Of a DNA stretch of 64,000 nucleotides, positions 37,922 through 46,644 are shown one piece after another. The DNA comes from Hydrogenophaga sp. BPS33. Its GTDB lineage: Bacteria; Pseudomonadota; Gammaproteobacteria; Burkholderiales; Burkholderiaceae_C. Under the pieces are notes generated by a model, which was not told the origin of the DNA, made no database searches, and worked only from the letters and a program-made list of their open reading frames with translations. The position numbers and the translations under genes are program-made. Location: the NCBI RefSeq assembly GCF_009859475.1, contig NZ_CP044549.1:1922001-1986000 (forward strand). Reading direction: 5' to 3'. The first letter of the stretch is position 1, and the number at the start of each line of letters is the position of its first letter.

Positions 37922-40087
37922 TCAGGCCGGTTGCAGCAGGCGCACGAAGCTCGAGCGCAGCGCATGGATCAGGCGCTCGTGCCAGCGCGGGTTCTGCACC
38001 ACCTCGGCGCGGTAGAACGAAGGGCACAGCGTGGCCGCGTGCGCATTCGCGCCGCACAGGCCGCAGCCCACGCAGCCGTCGATGACGGTGGCCACCGGGT
38101 CGACCTTGAGCGGGTCCGGGTTGTCCTTGAGCGTGAGCGTGGGGCAGCCCGAGAGGCGGATGCAGGCGTGGTCGCCGTTGCACACGTCTTCGTCCACGCC
38201 GTACTTCACGCGCACCACGCGCTCGCCTTGCTTGAGCAGGCTGGCGATCCAGGGCTTGATGCGGCGCTGGCGTTCCAGCTGGCACTCGCCCTCGGCCACG
38301 ATCACCTTCAGGCCCTGGAACTCGGTGGTGAAGGCTTCGGTGAGCGTGGCGCGCACGGTGTCGACTTCGTAGGTGTGCACGGTGCGCAGCCATTGCACGC
38401 CCAAGCCCTTGAGCGTGGTCTCGATGGTCTGGTTGGTGTGCGCCAGGCTCTGCGCCTTGTTCGAGGCCGCGTCTTTCGCCTCGTCGCCGGGGGTGGAGAT
38501 GATGTCTTGTGTGCCGGTGGCCGAGGTGTAGCCGTTCTTGAAGATCAGCAGCACCGCGTCGTCGCCGTTGAACAGCGCGCTCTGCACACCGGTGAGCAGG
38601 CCGTTGTGCCAGAAGCCACCATCGCCCATCACCGAGAGCACGCGCCGCTTCATCACCGGCGACACGCCCGCGCGGCTGGCCAGGCTCATGCCGTAACCCA
38701 GGATGGAGTGGCCGAACGAGAACGGCTCGAAGGTGGCCAGCGCGTGGCAGCCGATGTCGCCGGCGATGTGCACCGGCCCCACGTCCTGCTGCGCGAGCTT
38801 GAGCGCGGAGAACACCGGGCGCTCCGGGCAGCCCACACACATGCCTGGCGGGCGCGCGGGCAGCGGTGCCTGCAGGTGCTGCGCCGCCTCGGTGCGGCGG
38901 GTCTGGTTGCGCTGCAGCCAGGCGCGCGCGGTGTCGGCCACGGCCTTTGTGTCGGCGTCCTGCAGGTAGCGCTCGATGAACTTCGCCAGGCCATTGGCCA
39001 TGACCTCGGCGGTGTACTCACCGGCGTTGGGCAGCATGTCCTTGCCGTGCAGCGGGGTCTGGATGTCGGCGCGGCGCAGCAGGGTCGCGAGTTCCTGTTC
39101 GATGTACTCGGGCTGGCCTTCTTCCAGCAGCAGCACGCCGCGCTTGCCCACGCAGAAGTCGGTGAGCTGTTGCGGCACCAGCGGGCTGGTGACGTTGAGC
39201 ACCAGCAGGGGAATGGCGGTCTGGCCGAAGGCATCGGCCAGGCCGAACTGCTGCAGCGCGCGGATCAGCGTGTTGTACAGGCCACCCTGCACGATCAGGC
39301 CGAGGTCGGCGTGCTTTCCGTCGAAATGTTCGTTCAGCCCGTTCTCCACGATGTAGCGCCGCGCGGCGGGAATGCGCTCGTCGCTCTTGAGTTTTTCATG
39401 GCGGAAGGTCACGGGCGGGTGCGCCAGGCGGTTGTAGTCGAAGCTGGCGGGCTCCTCGATCAGGTTGTGGCGCGAGAGCGCCGGCTTCACGTTGTCCTTC
39501 GCCGTGAAACTGCCGCGCACGTGGCAGGCGCGGATGCGCAGCTCCATCAGCGCCGGCATGTTCGACGCCTCCGAGAGGCGGAAGCCTTGCTCCACCAGGT
39601 GCACCATGCGCTCCAGATCGGGCCGGGGGTCCAGCAGCACCATGCTCGACTTCAGCGCGTACGCGTGCGTGCGCTCCTGGATCACGCTCGCGCCTTCGCC
39701 GTAGTCTTCGCCCACCACCACCAGCACGCCGCCGGTCACGCCGGGCGAGGAGAGGTTGGACAAGGCATCGGCCGCCACGTTGGTGCCCACGATGGACTTC
39801 CAGGTGACCGCGCCGCGCAGCGGGTAGTGGATGGACGCGCCCAGCATGGCCGCGGCCGAAGCCTCGTTGGAACAGGCTTCCACGTGCACGCCGAGTTCGT
39901 CCATGTACGGCTTGGCCTGCACCATCACGTCCAGCAGGTGCGAGACCGGCGCGCCCTGGTAGCCGCCCACGTAGGACACGCCCGATTGCAGCAAGGCCTT
40001 GGTGATGGCGAGGATGCCCTCGCCGTGAAACGTCTGCCCGTCGCCGAGCCGCAAAGATTCGATCTCCTTGCCGAATGAAACTTCCAA
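37922..40087 (-). CDS. iorA: indolepyruvate:ferredoxin oxidoreductase alpha subunit
   Basis: A 721-residue TPP enzyme. The N-terminal pyrimidine domain has GYQGAPVSHLLDVM and VEACSNEASAAAM. The PP domain has CVGCPERPVFSAL, GDIGCHALATFEPFSFGHS, and MGDGGFWHNGL with FKNGYTSATG. The C-terminus carries ferredoxin-like Cys clusters (CNGDHACIRLSGCP and CVGCGLCGANAHAATLCP). It decarboxylates indolepyruvate or other arylpyruvates oxidatively in transaminated amino acid breakdown. It is transcribed away from the LysR gene at 40198, which likely regulates it. Confidence 0.95.
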   Translation of the reverse strand: MEVSFGKEIESLRLGDGQTFHGEGILAITKALLQSGVSYVGGYQGAPVSHLLDVMVQAKPYMDELGVHVEACSNEASAAAMLGASIHYPLRGAVTWKSIVGTNVAADALSNLSSPGVTGGVLVVVGEDYGEGASVIQERTHAYALKSSMVLLDPRPDLERMVHLVEQGFRLSEASNMPALMELRIRACHVRGSFTAKDNVKPALSRHNLIEEPASFDYNRLAHPPVTFRHEKLKSDERIPAARRYIVENGLNEHFDGKHADLGLIVQGGLYNTLIRALQQFGLADAFGQTAIPLLVLNVTSPLVPQQLTDFCVGKRGVLLLEEGQPEYIEQELATLLRRADIQTPLHGKDMLPNAGEYTAEVMANGLAKFIERYLQDADTKAVADTARAWLQRNQTRRTEAAQHLQAPLPARPPGMCVGCPERPVFSALKLAQQDVGPVHIAGDIGCHALATFEPFSFGHSILGYGMSLASRAGVSPVMKRRVLSVMGDGGFWHNGLLTGVQSALFNGDDAVLLIFKNGYTSATGTQDIISTPGDEAKDAASNKAQSLAHTNQTIETTLKGLGVQWLRTVHTYEVDTVRATLTEAFTTEFQGLKVIVAEGECQLERQRRIKPWIASLLKQGERVVRVKYGVDEDVCNGDHACIRLSGCPTLTLKDNPDPLKVDPVATVIDGCVGCGLCGANAHAATLCPSFYRAEVVQNPRWHERLIHALRSSFVRLLQPA

Positions 40088-40197
40088 GGCCTGTCTCCTG
40101 CGCGCCGGGTTCGTGGGGGATGGTGGCGGCTGTCGGGAGTATGGGCACTTCGGGCCCGTCCATCAATAAAATAAGATCACTAAGCGATATTAGATTC

Positions 40198-41103
40198 ATG
40201 CATATCAAAGACATCGATCTGAACCTGCTGCGCCTCTTCAACGCGGTGTACACGGCTGGCAGCGTGAGCCGCGCGGCCGAGCAACTGGGCCTGACCCAGC
40301 CCGCCGTGAGCCACGGGCTCACGCGCCTGCGCCTGCTCATCAAAGACCCGCTTTTCGTGCGCTCGCCCGGCGGTGTGAAGCCCAGCCCCAAGGCCGTGGC
40401 GCTGGCCGACGCGGTGCAGCACGCGCTGGACACGATCTCGCAGGCGCTCAACGAATCGCGCGGCTTCGAGCCCGGCAGTTCGCGCCGGCTGTTCCGGTTG
40501 CACATGAGCGACATCGGCGAAGGCCGCTTCCTGCCCGAGCTCATGGCCCACCTGCACAAGCTCGCGCCCGGCGTGCGCGTGGCCAGCCGCCCGGTGGCGC
40601 ACAAGGCCCTGGCCGACGCGCTGGACAGCGGCGTGATCGACTTCGCCTTCGGCTTTCTTCCTCAAGTGAAAGACACGCAGCGCGCCGAACTGCTGAGCGA
40701 CCGCTACGTGGTGCTGATGCGCGCCGGCCATCCCATGCACGAAAGCCTGCGGCGCCTGCGCGGTGTGGCACTGCTGCGCGCCCTGCACCAGCTCGATTTC
40801 GTGGCCGTGCGCAGCCACGCCGACACCTTGCGCATCCTTGCGCAAAGCGGCCTGCAAGACCGCCTGCGCCTGACCACCGAGCACTTCATGGTGCTGCCCT
40901 CCATCGTCAGCGCGACCGACTTGTGCGTGGTGATGCCCGGCAACATCGCGCGCGGCTTCGTCGTGGACGGCGGCTGCGTGACCGTGCAGCCGCCGTTCGC
41001 CGACCGCGACTTCACCGTGTCCCTGCACTGGAGCCATCGCTTCGAGAGCGACCCGGACAACCGGTGGTTTCGCGAACAGGTGCTGCACCTGTTCCGCGAA
41101 TGA
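40198..41103 (+). CDS. LysR-type transcriptional regulator (next to iorA)
   Basis: A 301-residue LysR protein beginning MHIKDIDLNLLRLFNAVY. The HTH is at residues ~20-45 (GSVSRAAEQLGLTQPAVSHG, then LTRLRLLIKDPLFVRS), the NodD/NahR-like subgroup style. The effector domain starts near 92 (RRLFRLHMSDIGEG). ATG 40198 is preferred over frames that run back into iorA. The 110-base divergent gap holds an AT-rich stretch with the imperfect dyad ATCAC-TAA-GCGAT, a candidate binding site. It probably controls iorAB. Confidence 0.92.
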   Translation: MHIKDIDLNLLRLFNAVYTAGSVSRAAEQLGLTQPAVSHGLTRLRLLIKDPLFVRSPGGVKPSPKAVALADAVQHALDTISQALNESRGFEPGSSRRLFRLHMSDIGEGRFLPELMAHLHKLAPGVRVASRPVAHKALADALDSGVIDFAFGFLPQVKDTQRAELLSDRYVVLMRAGHPMHESLRRLRGVALLRALHQLDFVAVRSHADTLRILAQSGLQDRLRLTTEHFMVLPSIVSATDLCVVMPGNIARGFVVDGGCVTVQPPFADRDFTVSLHWSHRFESDPDNRWFREQVLHLFRE

Positions 41104-41104
41104 C

Positions 41105-42778
41105 TCATGCAGCGGCGAGCAGGCCTTCCGTCTTGGCCGGCTTGTACCCGCCCGAGAGCGAGACCCCACCCGGCGGCGTTTGCGCGCCGCTGGTGTGTTC
41201 GCCCAGGCGCGTCGCCGCCATGGTGGTGTGGTACAGATCGCGCAGAGCCTCCACGCGTTGATTCAACTCAGGGAAGCTGCTCATACGTTCGCTGTAGCGC
41301 TGCAACACCTGGCGCGCCGATTCGATCAGCTTCGCATTGCGCGTCTGCTCGCCCGAGGCCAGCAGCTGCTCCACCGTGGTTTGCGGGTCGCCCTTGAGGC
41401 TGTGCGTCATGGCCTCTTGCGTGAGGTGCAGCACCTGGTTGTGCCCCGCACGGATGCGCTCGGCGTGACTGTTGCCGGCCGCGCAGGCCAGCAACTCCGT
41501 CATGGCGCGGCTGGTGCAAAAACGCAGCGCCATCGTGTCGATCGCGCCGTTGGCATCCGGCAGCGGCGCGGAGCGCGCGGCCAGCCGGCCCATGAGCGCG
41601 AGCAGGTTGCAAGCCGACTCCACGTCGAAATCGGGTGTGAGCACGTTGTCGGCCAGGCGGCGCGCTTCATCGAGCGCGCGCGTGGTGTTCTGCTGCTGCA
41701 GCGCGAGCAGGCTCTCGGCCATGGCGAGCAGGCGGTGCGGCCGGGCCGGGTTGTGGCTGCGGTCGCGCAGGCGCGTGAGCTGGTCCACCGTGCGTGCCAG
41801 GCCGCGCGAATCGTTGTTGTCCAGCCGCGCGAACGCCAGCAGCACCAGCGCCTGCGCGTCGTACATCTTGGAATCGAGCCCCAGGCGCGTGGCGCGGTCC
41901 AGCAACTCCACGCCCTCGCCGCGTTCGCCCGTGTAGTAGGCCAGCATGCCGTGCTTGAGCAGGCGGCTGATGGAAGAGGGCGTGAGCCGCGTGGCCATGG
42001 CGTAGGTGTTGAGCGCGTTGTCGAAATTGCCCAGCTCGAACTGCGCGCGCCCCATCACGTCGTACGCGTCGGCATAGGCGTCGTCGTCTCGGATCAGGCT
42101 CTCCAGCGTGGTCACGGCCTTGTTGGGATGGCCGCCTTCGAGCTGCGCACGCGCCACGCCCAGGCGCGCCCAGGGCAGGGTCTTGGCGTTGATGACGGCT
42201 TCGTACAAGGTCTGCGCCTCGGCATGCCGCTCGCTGCGCAGCAGCAGTTCCGCGCCAATGCGCGCGGCGTACAGCCAATACTGTTTGCGCGACTCGAAAC
42301 GCGCCTGGCACAGCGCCGCGGCGTGCTCGAACTCCTGCGAGTCGATGGCGGCGAAGATGTCTTGCAGCGCGTGCTTGCGTGCCCGGGCCTGCAAGATGCG
42401 CTCGGCCAGGCGCGCGCCGGTGTGGGGTTTGAGCAGGTAGGCGTCCAGCGCCGACTCCGCCGCTTCCGCCACCTTGGCGTAGGTGGCCTCGGCCGTGATC
42501 ATCACGAACACCGTGTGAAAAGGCAGCAACTGGTTGCGGCGCAGGTCGTCGAGCAAGTCCTGGCCGGAGCCGGACTCGCGCTCGAAGTGCTGCTCGCAGA
42601 TGACCACGTCGAAACTGCCCATCTCCAGCTTCAAGCGCGCTTCGGACAGGCGCGCGCATTGCACGACCGTGCCCACGCCGAGTTCGCGCAGTTGAGAGAC
42701 GAGGATGGAGCGGGACTGGAGATTGCCTTCGATCACGAGCGCGTGCGCGTCGTGCAGGGGATGGGGCGCAAGAGGCAT
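41105..42778 (-). CDS. atypical receiver domain protein with TPR repeats
   Basis: A 557-residue cytoplasmic protein. The N-terminal receiver-like domain (residues ~12-130) keeps the fold and the Lys (AYLLKPHTG), but the phospho-acceptor position reads VICEQHFE, so Glu62 replaces Asp, and the acidic pocket is IEGN rather than a DD pair. It may be locked in one state. The rest (~135-500) is TPR-type helices (WARLGVARAQLEGGHPNKA, AYDVMGRAQFELGNFDNAL). A Ser/Gly-rich tail follows. The stop codons of this gene and the LysR gene are one base apart. A scaffold or signalling role is likely, but partners are unknown. Confidence 0.8.
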   Translation of the reverse strand: MPLAPHPLHDAHALVIEGNLQSRSILVSQLRELGVGTVVQCARLSEARLKLEMGSFDVVICEQHFERESGSGQDLLDDLRRNQLLPFHTVFVMITAEATYAKVAEAAESALDAYLLKPHTGARLAERILQARARKHALQDIFAAIDSQEFEHAAALCQARFESRKQYWLYAARIGAELLLRSERHAEAQTLYEAVINAKTLPWARLGVARAQLEGGHPNKAVTTLESLIRDDDAYADAYDVMGRAQFELGNFDNALNTYAMATRLTPSSISRLLKHGMLAYYTGERGEGVELLDRATRLGLDSKMYDAQALVLLAFARLDNNDSRGLARTVDQLTRLRDRSHNPARPHRLLAMAESLLALQQQNTTRALDEARRLADNVLTPDFDVESACNLLALMGRLAARSAPLPDANGAIDTMALRFCTSRAMTELLACAAGNSHAERIRAGHNQVLHLTQEAMTHSLKGDPQTTVEQLLASGEQTRNAKLIESARQVLQRYSERMSSFPELNQRVEALRDLYHTTMAATRLGEHTSGAQTPPGGVSLSGGYKPAKTEGLLAAA

Positions 42779-42880
42779 GGGAGCAGACGGGGCGGAGCGG
42801 AAACGTGGGCGCAGCTAGGGCAATGTCTGGATTGTGCGCAAGAGCAGATGGTGTGATGCGTGGATAAGCAGGGGATTCCG

Positions 42881-42944
42881 GGATCATTTTCATCCCTCGG
42901 CCTGGGTCCATGACGCCGCTTTATGGTTGCATAAAAAATGATCC
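42881..42944. promoter_or_regulatory. inverted repeat and promoter region before the aldolase operon
   Basis: GGATCATTTT (42881-42890) and AAAATGATCC (42935-42944) form a perfect 10-bp inverted repeat with centres 54 bases apart. The second arm lies in the AT-rich stretch ATAAAAAATGATCC, about 85 bases before the aldolase start. The spacing suggests two half-sites bound cooperatively or a looping operator. Confidence 0.45.
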
Positions 42945-43028
42945 TTTGCGCCTCGAAAGGTGCGCCCGTACATTGCGCCACGGGTCTGGAAACACCGGAC
43001 CATCACAGAGACAAACAGGCACAACAAC

Positions 43029-43826
43029 ATGCGCAAGCGGCTCAAAGACAGGCTGGACCGGCAACGCCCCGCACTGGGCACGAACGTCTTCTCCAGCGAC
43101 CCCGCCGTGGTGGAGATACTCGCCCTGTCGGGCTGGGACTTCGCCAAGGTGGACATGGAACACACCACCCTGTCGATAGGCGATGTCGTGAACCACGTTC
43201 GCGCGGGCCACGCGATGGGGATTCCCGTGGTGGCGCGCGTGCCATGGAATGACAGGTCAGCGATTTCCCGCCTCATGGACGCAGGTGTTGCGGGTATTCA
43301 GCTTCCCCATTTCGCGGAGGATGCCGACGCGAGCATTGAAGCGGCCCTGACGCTGCGCTACCCGCCAGCAGGCGTGCGTCCGACCTGCACCGGAACCCGT
43401 GCGGCGCATTACGGAAGGGCAGACTTTGCCGCCTACGCGAACACCGCGGACCGGGACGCTCTGTGCATCGCTCTTGTCGAAGACGTGGAATCGCTGGCCC
43501 ATCTGGAAGATGCCCTCGACAAGGGCCGGGTGGATGCCGTTCAGGCCGGCCCCGCAGATCTGGCGACTTCCCTGGGCCGACCGGGCGATCTCCAGCACCC
43601 GGAAGTGCTCGCCGCGGTCGAGTCGATCATGGCGATCGGGCGCAGGAAGGGCATCGCGACGGGCGTGTATGTGAAGGGCAGTACCGACCTCGCGCGCTGG
43701 AGGCGCTTCGAGCCCGAGTTCGTCATTTGCTCGATCGACTATCGGGTTCTGGGCAACGCGTACTCGGCGCTGGCCGCCGAGCTGTTGGATGGCGCCGTTC
43801 AAGACGCGCATGGAGAGGCACGATGA
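43029..43826 (+). CDS. HpcH/HpaI aldolase family protein
   Basis: A 265-residue class II pyruvate aldolase-like TIM barrel. WDFAKVDMEHTTLSIGD, GIPVVARVPWND, DAGVAGIQLPH (metal-site region) and AVQAGPADLATSLG match HpaI/GarL-type aldolases, which cleave 2-keto-3-deoxy acids to pyruvate and an aldehyde. I chose ATG 43029 since conserved sequence begins soon after; the longer frame from 42960 lacks similarity. It is the first gene of an operon with an SMP-30 lactonase (ATGA overlap), an SDR, a PhyH oxygenase and an MDR. This suggests breakdown of a sugar-acid-like or lactone compound. Confidence 0.88.
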   Translation: MRKRLKDRLDRQRPALGTNVFSSDPAVVEILALSGWDFAKVDMEHTTLSIGDVVNHVRAGHAMGIPVVARVPWNDRSAISRLMDAGVAGIQLPHFAEDADASIEAALTLRYPPAGVRPTCTGTRAAHYGRADFAAYANTADRDALCIALVEDVESLAHLEDALDKGRVDAVQAGPADLATSLGRPGDLQHPEVLAAVESIMAIGRRKGIATGVYVKGSTDLARWRRFEPEFVICSIDYRVLGNAYSALAAELLDGAVQDAHGEAR

Positions 43827-44782
43827 AAACCCACCACATTGCGACGACAGACAGTGGCGAGGTTTACGAGTTGGAGACTGTGACGGACCGGCTGGACTTT
43901 CCAGAGGGGCCCGTTGCCTGGCGGGATGGTTCCGTCGTGGTTGTGGAGATTGCCGGTCGCAGGCTCACGGAAGTCAGCCCGACAGGTCAGTGCACCACGA
44001 TCGCCACCTTCACCGGGTCGCCGAACGGCGCTGCGCTGGGCCCCGACGGGGCCATGTACATCTGCAACAACGGGGGATCGCGCTTCCACCGTGAGCCCGG
44101 TTCGGTGCGCTCCATGGGCATGTCGGACGACTATTCCGGCGGGCGTATCGAGCGGGTCGACATGGTGACGGGCCAGGTCACCACGCTCTACGACCGCTGC
44201 GGGGAACATGCCCTGACCGGCCCGAACGACCTCGTGTTCGACCGGCACGGGGGCTTTTACTTCTCGGACCTGGGCAAGATCGGTCGCCGCACCCGCGGAA
44301 GAGGCGGGGTCTACTACGCCAGGGCGGACGGAAGCAGCATCACCGAACTCGTTTTCGGGATGACAAGCCCCAACGGCATGGGCCTGTCCCCGGATGAGAG
44401 AACGCTGTACGTCGCAGACACGGAAGGTGGGCGCCTGTGGGCCTGGGACATCGAGAGCCCGGGGCGGCTGATGCAATTGCCCCATCCTTCGCCCAATGGT
44501 GGGCGGCTCGTCTACGGAGCGGGCGGATACCAGCGGTTCGACTCGCTGGCACTCGAAGCGAACGGCAAGGTCTGCGTGGCCACTGTGGGCCAGGGATGCG
44601 TCACGGTGATCGACCCCCGGGATGGCTTTTCCCAGACCGTCGGCATGCCGGATCGGCACACGACGAATATCTGCTTCGGCGGTCCGGATCTGCAAGATGC
44701 CTTCATCACGCAGTCATCGACCGGAATGTTGTTGCGCACGCGCTGGCCGCGGGCGGGTCTGCGGCTGAACTACGCGGTCTAG
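43823..44782 (+). CDS. SMP-30/gluconolactonase/LRE family protein
   Basis: A 319-residue six-bladed beta-propeller hydrolase. LDFPEGPVAWRDG (metal-ligand Glu), GSPNGAALGPDGAMYICNNGG, LTGPNDLVFDRHGGFYFSD and SPNGMGLSPDERTLYVADTEGGRLW match calcium/zinc lactonases of this family. It probably opens a sugar-type lactone ahead of the aldolase step. Its ATG overlaps the aldolase stop, so both are translated together. No signal peptide is present, so it is cytoplasmic. Confidence 0.9.
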   Translation: MKTHHIATTDSGEVYELETVTDRLDFPEGPVAWRDGSVVVVEIAGRRLTEVSPTGQCTTIATFTGSPNGAALGPDGAMYICNNGGSRFHREPGSVRSMGMSDDYSGGRIERVDMVTGQVTTLYDRCGEHALTGPNDLVFDRHGGFYFSDLGKIGRRTRGRGGVYYARADGSSITELVFGMTSPNGMGLSPDERTLYVADTEGGRLWAWDIESPGRLMQLPHPSPNGGRLVYGAGGYQRFDSLALEANGKVCVATVGQGCVTVIDPRDGFSQTVGMPDRHTTNICFGGPDLQDAFITQSSTGMLLRTRWPRAGLRLNYAV

Positions 44783-44870
44783 CACGCCTGCGTTTCCTGT
44801 CCGGCGTGGCGAACAGACGCCCCGCTGGGTTCTTTTCCTCGGCCACGTGCTTGTGGCATTGCGAGAATCC

Positions 44871-45635
44871 ATGACCGATCCCATCACCATCATCACCGGG
44901 GGCGCATCGGGCGTAGGCCAGGCGACGGCTGTGGCGCTGGCCGGGCGTGGCCATACCGTTGTTGTCGCCGACTTTGACGGCGCGGGGGCGCAAGCGACGG
45001 CATCCATGATCCGCAGCCGGGGTGGCAAGGCCACGCATTGCCAGCTCGATGTCTGCAACCCGGACGAGGCCAGCGATCTGGTCGCACGCACAGTACGTGA
45101 CTTCGGTGCGCTGGACTATGCGGTCAACAGCGCAGGCGTGGAAGGTCCGCGAATGCCGTTGATCGACTGCGATGCCGACGCATGGGCCCGCACCGTCGCG
45201 GTGAACCTGACGGGCGTATTCCACTGCATGAAGTACCAGATCGCGGCCATGCTGGATGCGGGCGCGGGCGCGGGCTCGATCGTCAACATTGGTTCAACGT
45301 CATCGATGAAGGGCGTTGCGAAGGCGTCTGCGTACGCTGCCACCAAACATGCGCTGGTCGGATTGACCAAGTCCGCGGCTCTGGAAGTCGCGAACCGCAA
45401 CGTGCGCGTGAATCTCGTTTGCCCCGGCTCCTTTCTCACGCCGATGAGCATGCGCCTGGGTGGGGAGCGTGCCGAGGAGACCATCGCGCAACGCACGCCC
45501 ATGCACAGGGTCGGGTCCATGGACGAGATCATCAGTCCCATCCTGTGGCTGTGCTCGCCGGATTCGTCCTTCTGTACGGGCAGCGTTGTGACCGTCGACG
45601 GCGGCAGGTTGGCGGGGGAGATGCTGAAGATGTAG
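44871..45635 (+). CDS. short-chain dehydrogenase/reductase
   Basis: A 254-residue classical SDR. NAD(P)-binding TGGASGVGQATAVAL at residues ~9-23, DFDGAG after strand 2 (Asp suggests NAD preference), VNSAGVEGP, catalytic Ser in IVNIGSTSS, YAATKHA (Tyr-x3-Lys) and CPGSFLTPM. The start at ATG 44871 gives the usual N-terminus; a frame from 44847 adds only eight residues. It is 88 bases after the SMP-30 gene in the same operon and likely oxidises a hydroxyl of the pathway intermediate. Confidence 0.92.
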   Translation: MTDPITIITGGASGVGQATAVALAGRGHTVVVADFDGAGAQATASMIRSRGGKATHCQLDVCNPDEASDLVARTVRDFGALDYAVNSAGVEGPRMPLIDCDADAWARTVAVNLTGVFHCMKYQIAAMLDAGAGAGSIVNIGSTSSMKGVAKASAYAATKHALVGLTKSAALEVANRNVRVNLVCPGSFLTPMSMRLGGERAEETIAQRTPMHRVGSMDEIISPILWLCSPDSSFCTGSVVTVDGGRLAGEMLKM

Positions 45636-45743
45636 CAACGCGTTCCCCCGGCTTAAGTTTACGGGCCTCATCTCTCGCGCGGCATCGCAATGGACCTTCC
45701 TGCGCCGATCCGCGGTTCCTTCCACTTTCACCCCTACAGACAC

Positions 45744-46568
45744 ATGACAACCACACACGCAGAGACACCTATACGTGACACCTCGCGGGACGCGCATCTG
45801 GCAGCGACCTACGCCGAGAGGGGCTGGATTCAATTGCCGAACCTGGTCGGTGCGGGCGAGCTCGCGACCATCAGGGCGTTGATCGAGGAGGCGGACCGTG
45901 GCGGCCGCTTCTCGGTCCCCAAGACCGGCGTTCAAGCCGATCAAGCCTTGCCGGAGTACCACAAGACCATGCGCGTGCTGCGCCGCCTGTGGACGGACTA
46001 TCCGGAAGTCGAAGCCCTGTGCCGGCGGATCGGTCGGCTGGTCGGTGATGTCACTGGCTGGTCCAGTACGCGGCTCTGGAGCGACAGGGTGTTCATCAAG
46101 CCCGGGAAGAAGGTGGGTAGTCGACCGACCATCTGGCACCAGGATCTCCCCAAGATCCCGATCGACAGGCGGGGCTTCACGACGGTGTGGATCACCCTGA
46201 GCGACCTCCCCGCGACCAAGGGGGCCATGACTTTCCTGAACGGCTCGCATCACCTCGGCCCTCTGGGCGCCACCGCACAGCTTGGGGGGGAATCGGACCT
46301 GTCGGAGCTGTTGCGGGAACAGGACTGGAACCTGGTTTCGGGTTGCACCACGGCCGCACCGCTGGTCGCCGGGGATGCCACGATGCATGCGGGGCTGACG
46401 CTGCACCGCGCGCAGGCGAACGTGGAGGAGGAAGACCGTGTTGTGCTGGCCATTTCGTACGTGGACGGGAATGCGCTGTACACGGGCGGTGCCAATCCCG
46501 TCACCGACAACCTGGGCATGGCGCCCTACAAGCGGATGGAGCACGCCACGATGCCCATCGTCGCCTAG
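45744..46568 (+). CDS. phytanoyl-CoA dioxygenase (PhyH) family protein
   Basis: A 274-residue Fe(II)/2-oxoglutarate dioxygenase. The facial triad is visible: IWHQDLPKIP (His and Asp, near residue 132) and the distal His in LTLHRAQAN. AERGWIQLPNLVGAGELATI is the usual N-terminal part. Bacterial PhyH proteins hydroxylate diverse small molecules, so the substrate is not fixed. ATG 45744 is used; an upstream ATG at 45690 is possible but adds a segment unlike the family. It may perform the first oxidation in the pathway of this operon. Confidence 0.85.
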   Translation: MTTTHAETPIRDTSRDAHLAATYAERGWIQLPNLVGAGELATIRALIEEADRGGRFSVPKTGVQADQALPEYHKTMRVLRRLWTDYPEVEALCRRIGRLVGDVTGWSSTRLWSDRVFIKPGKKVGSRPTIWHQDLPKIPIDRRGFTTVWITLSDLPATKGAMTFLNGSHHLGPLGATAQLGGESDLSELLREQDWNLVSGCTTAAPLVAGDATMHAGLTLHRAQANVEEEDRVVLAISYVDGNALYTGGANPVTDNLGMAPYKRMEHATMPIVA

Positions 46569-46644
46569 GCACGAGCGACCGCCAACGCGCCGTTCACACC
46601 ACACCGCCTTTCGAGAACCGAACCGCCGTAGCCATGCAGACCCC

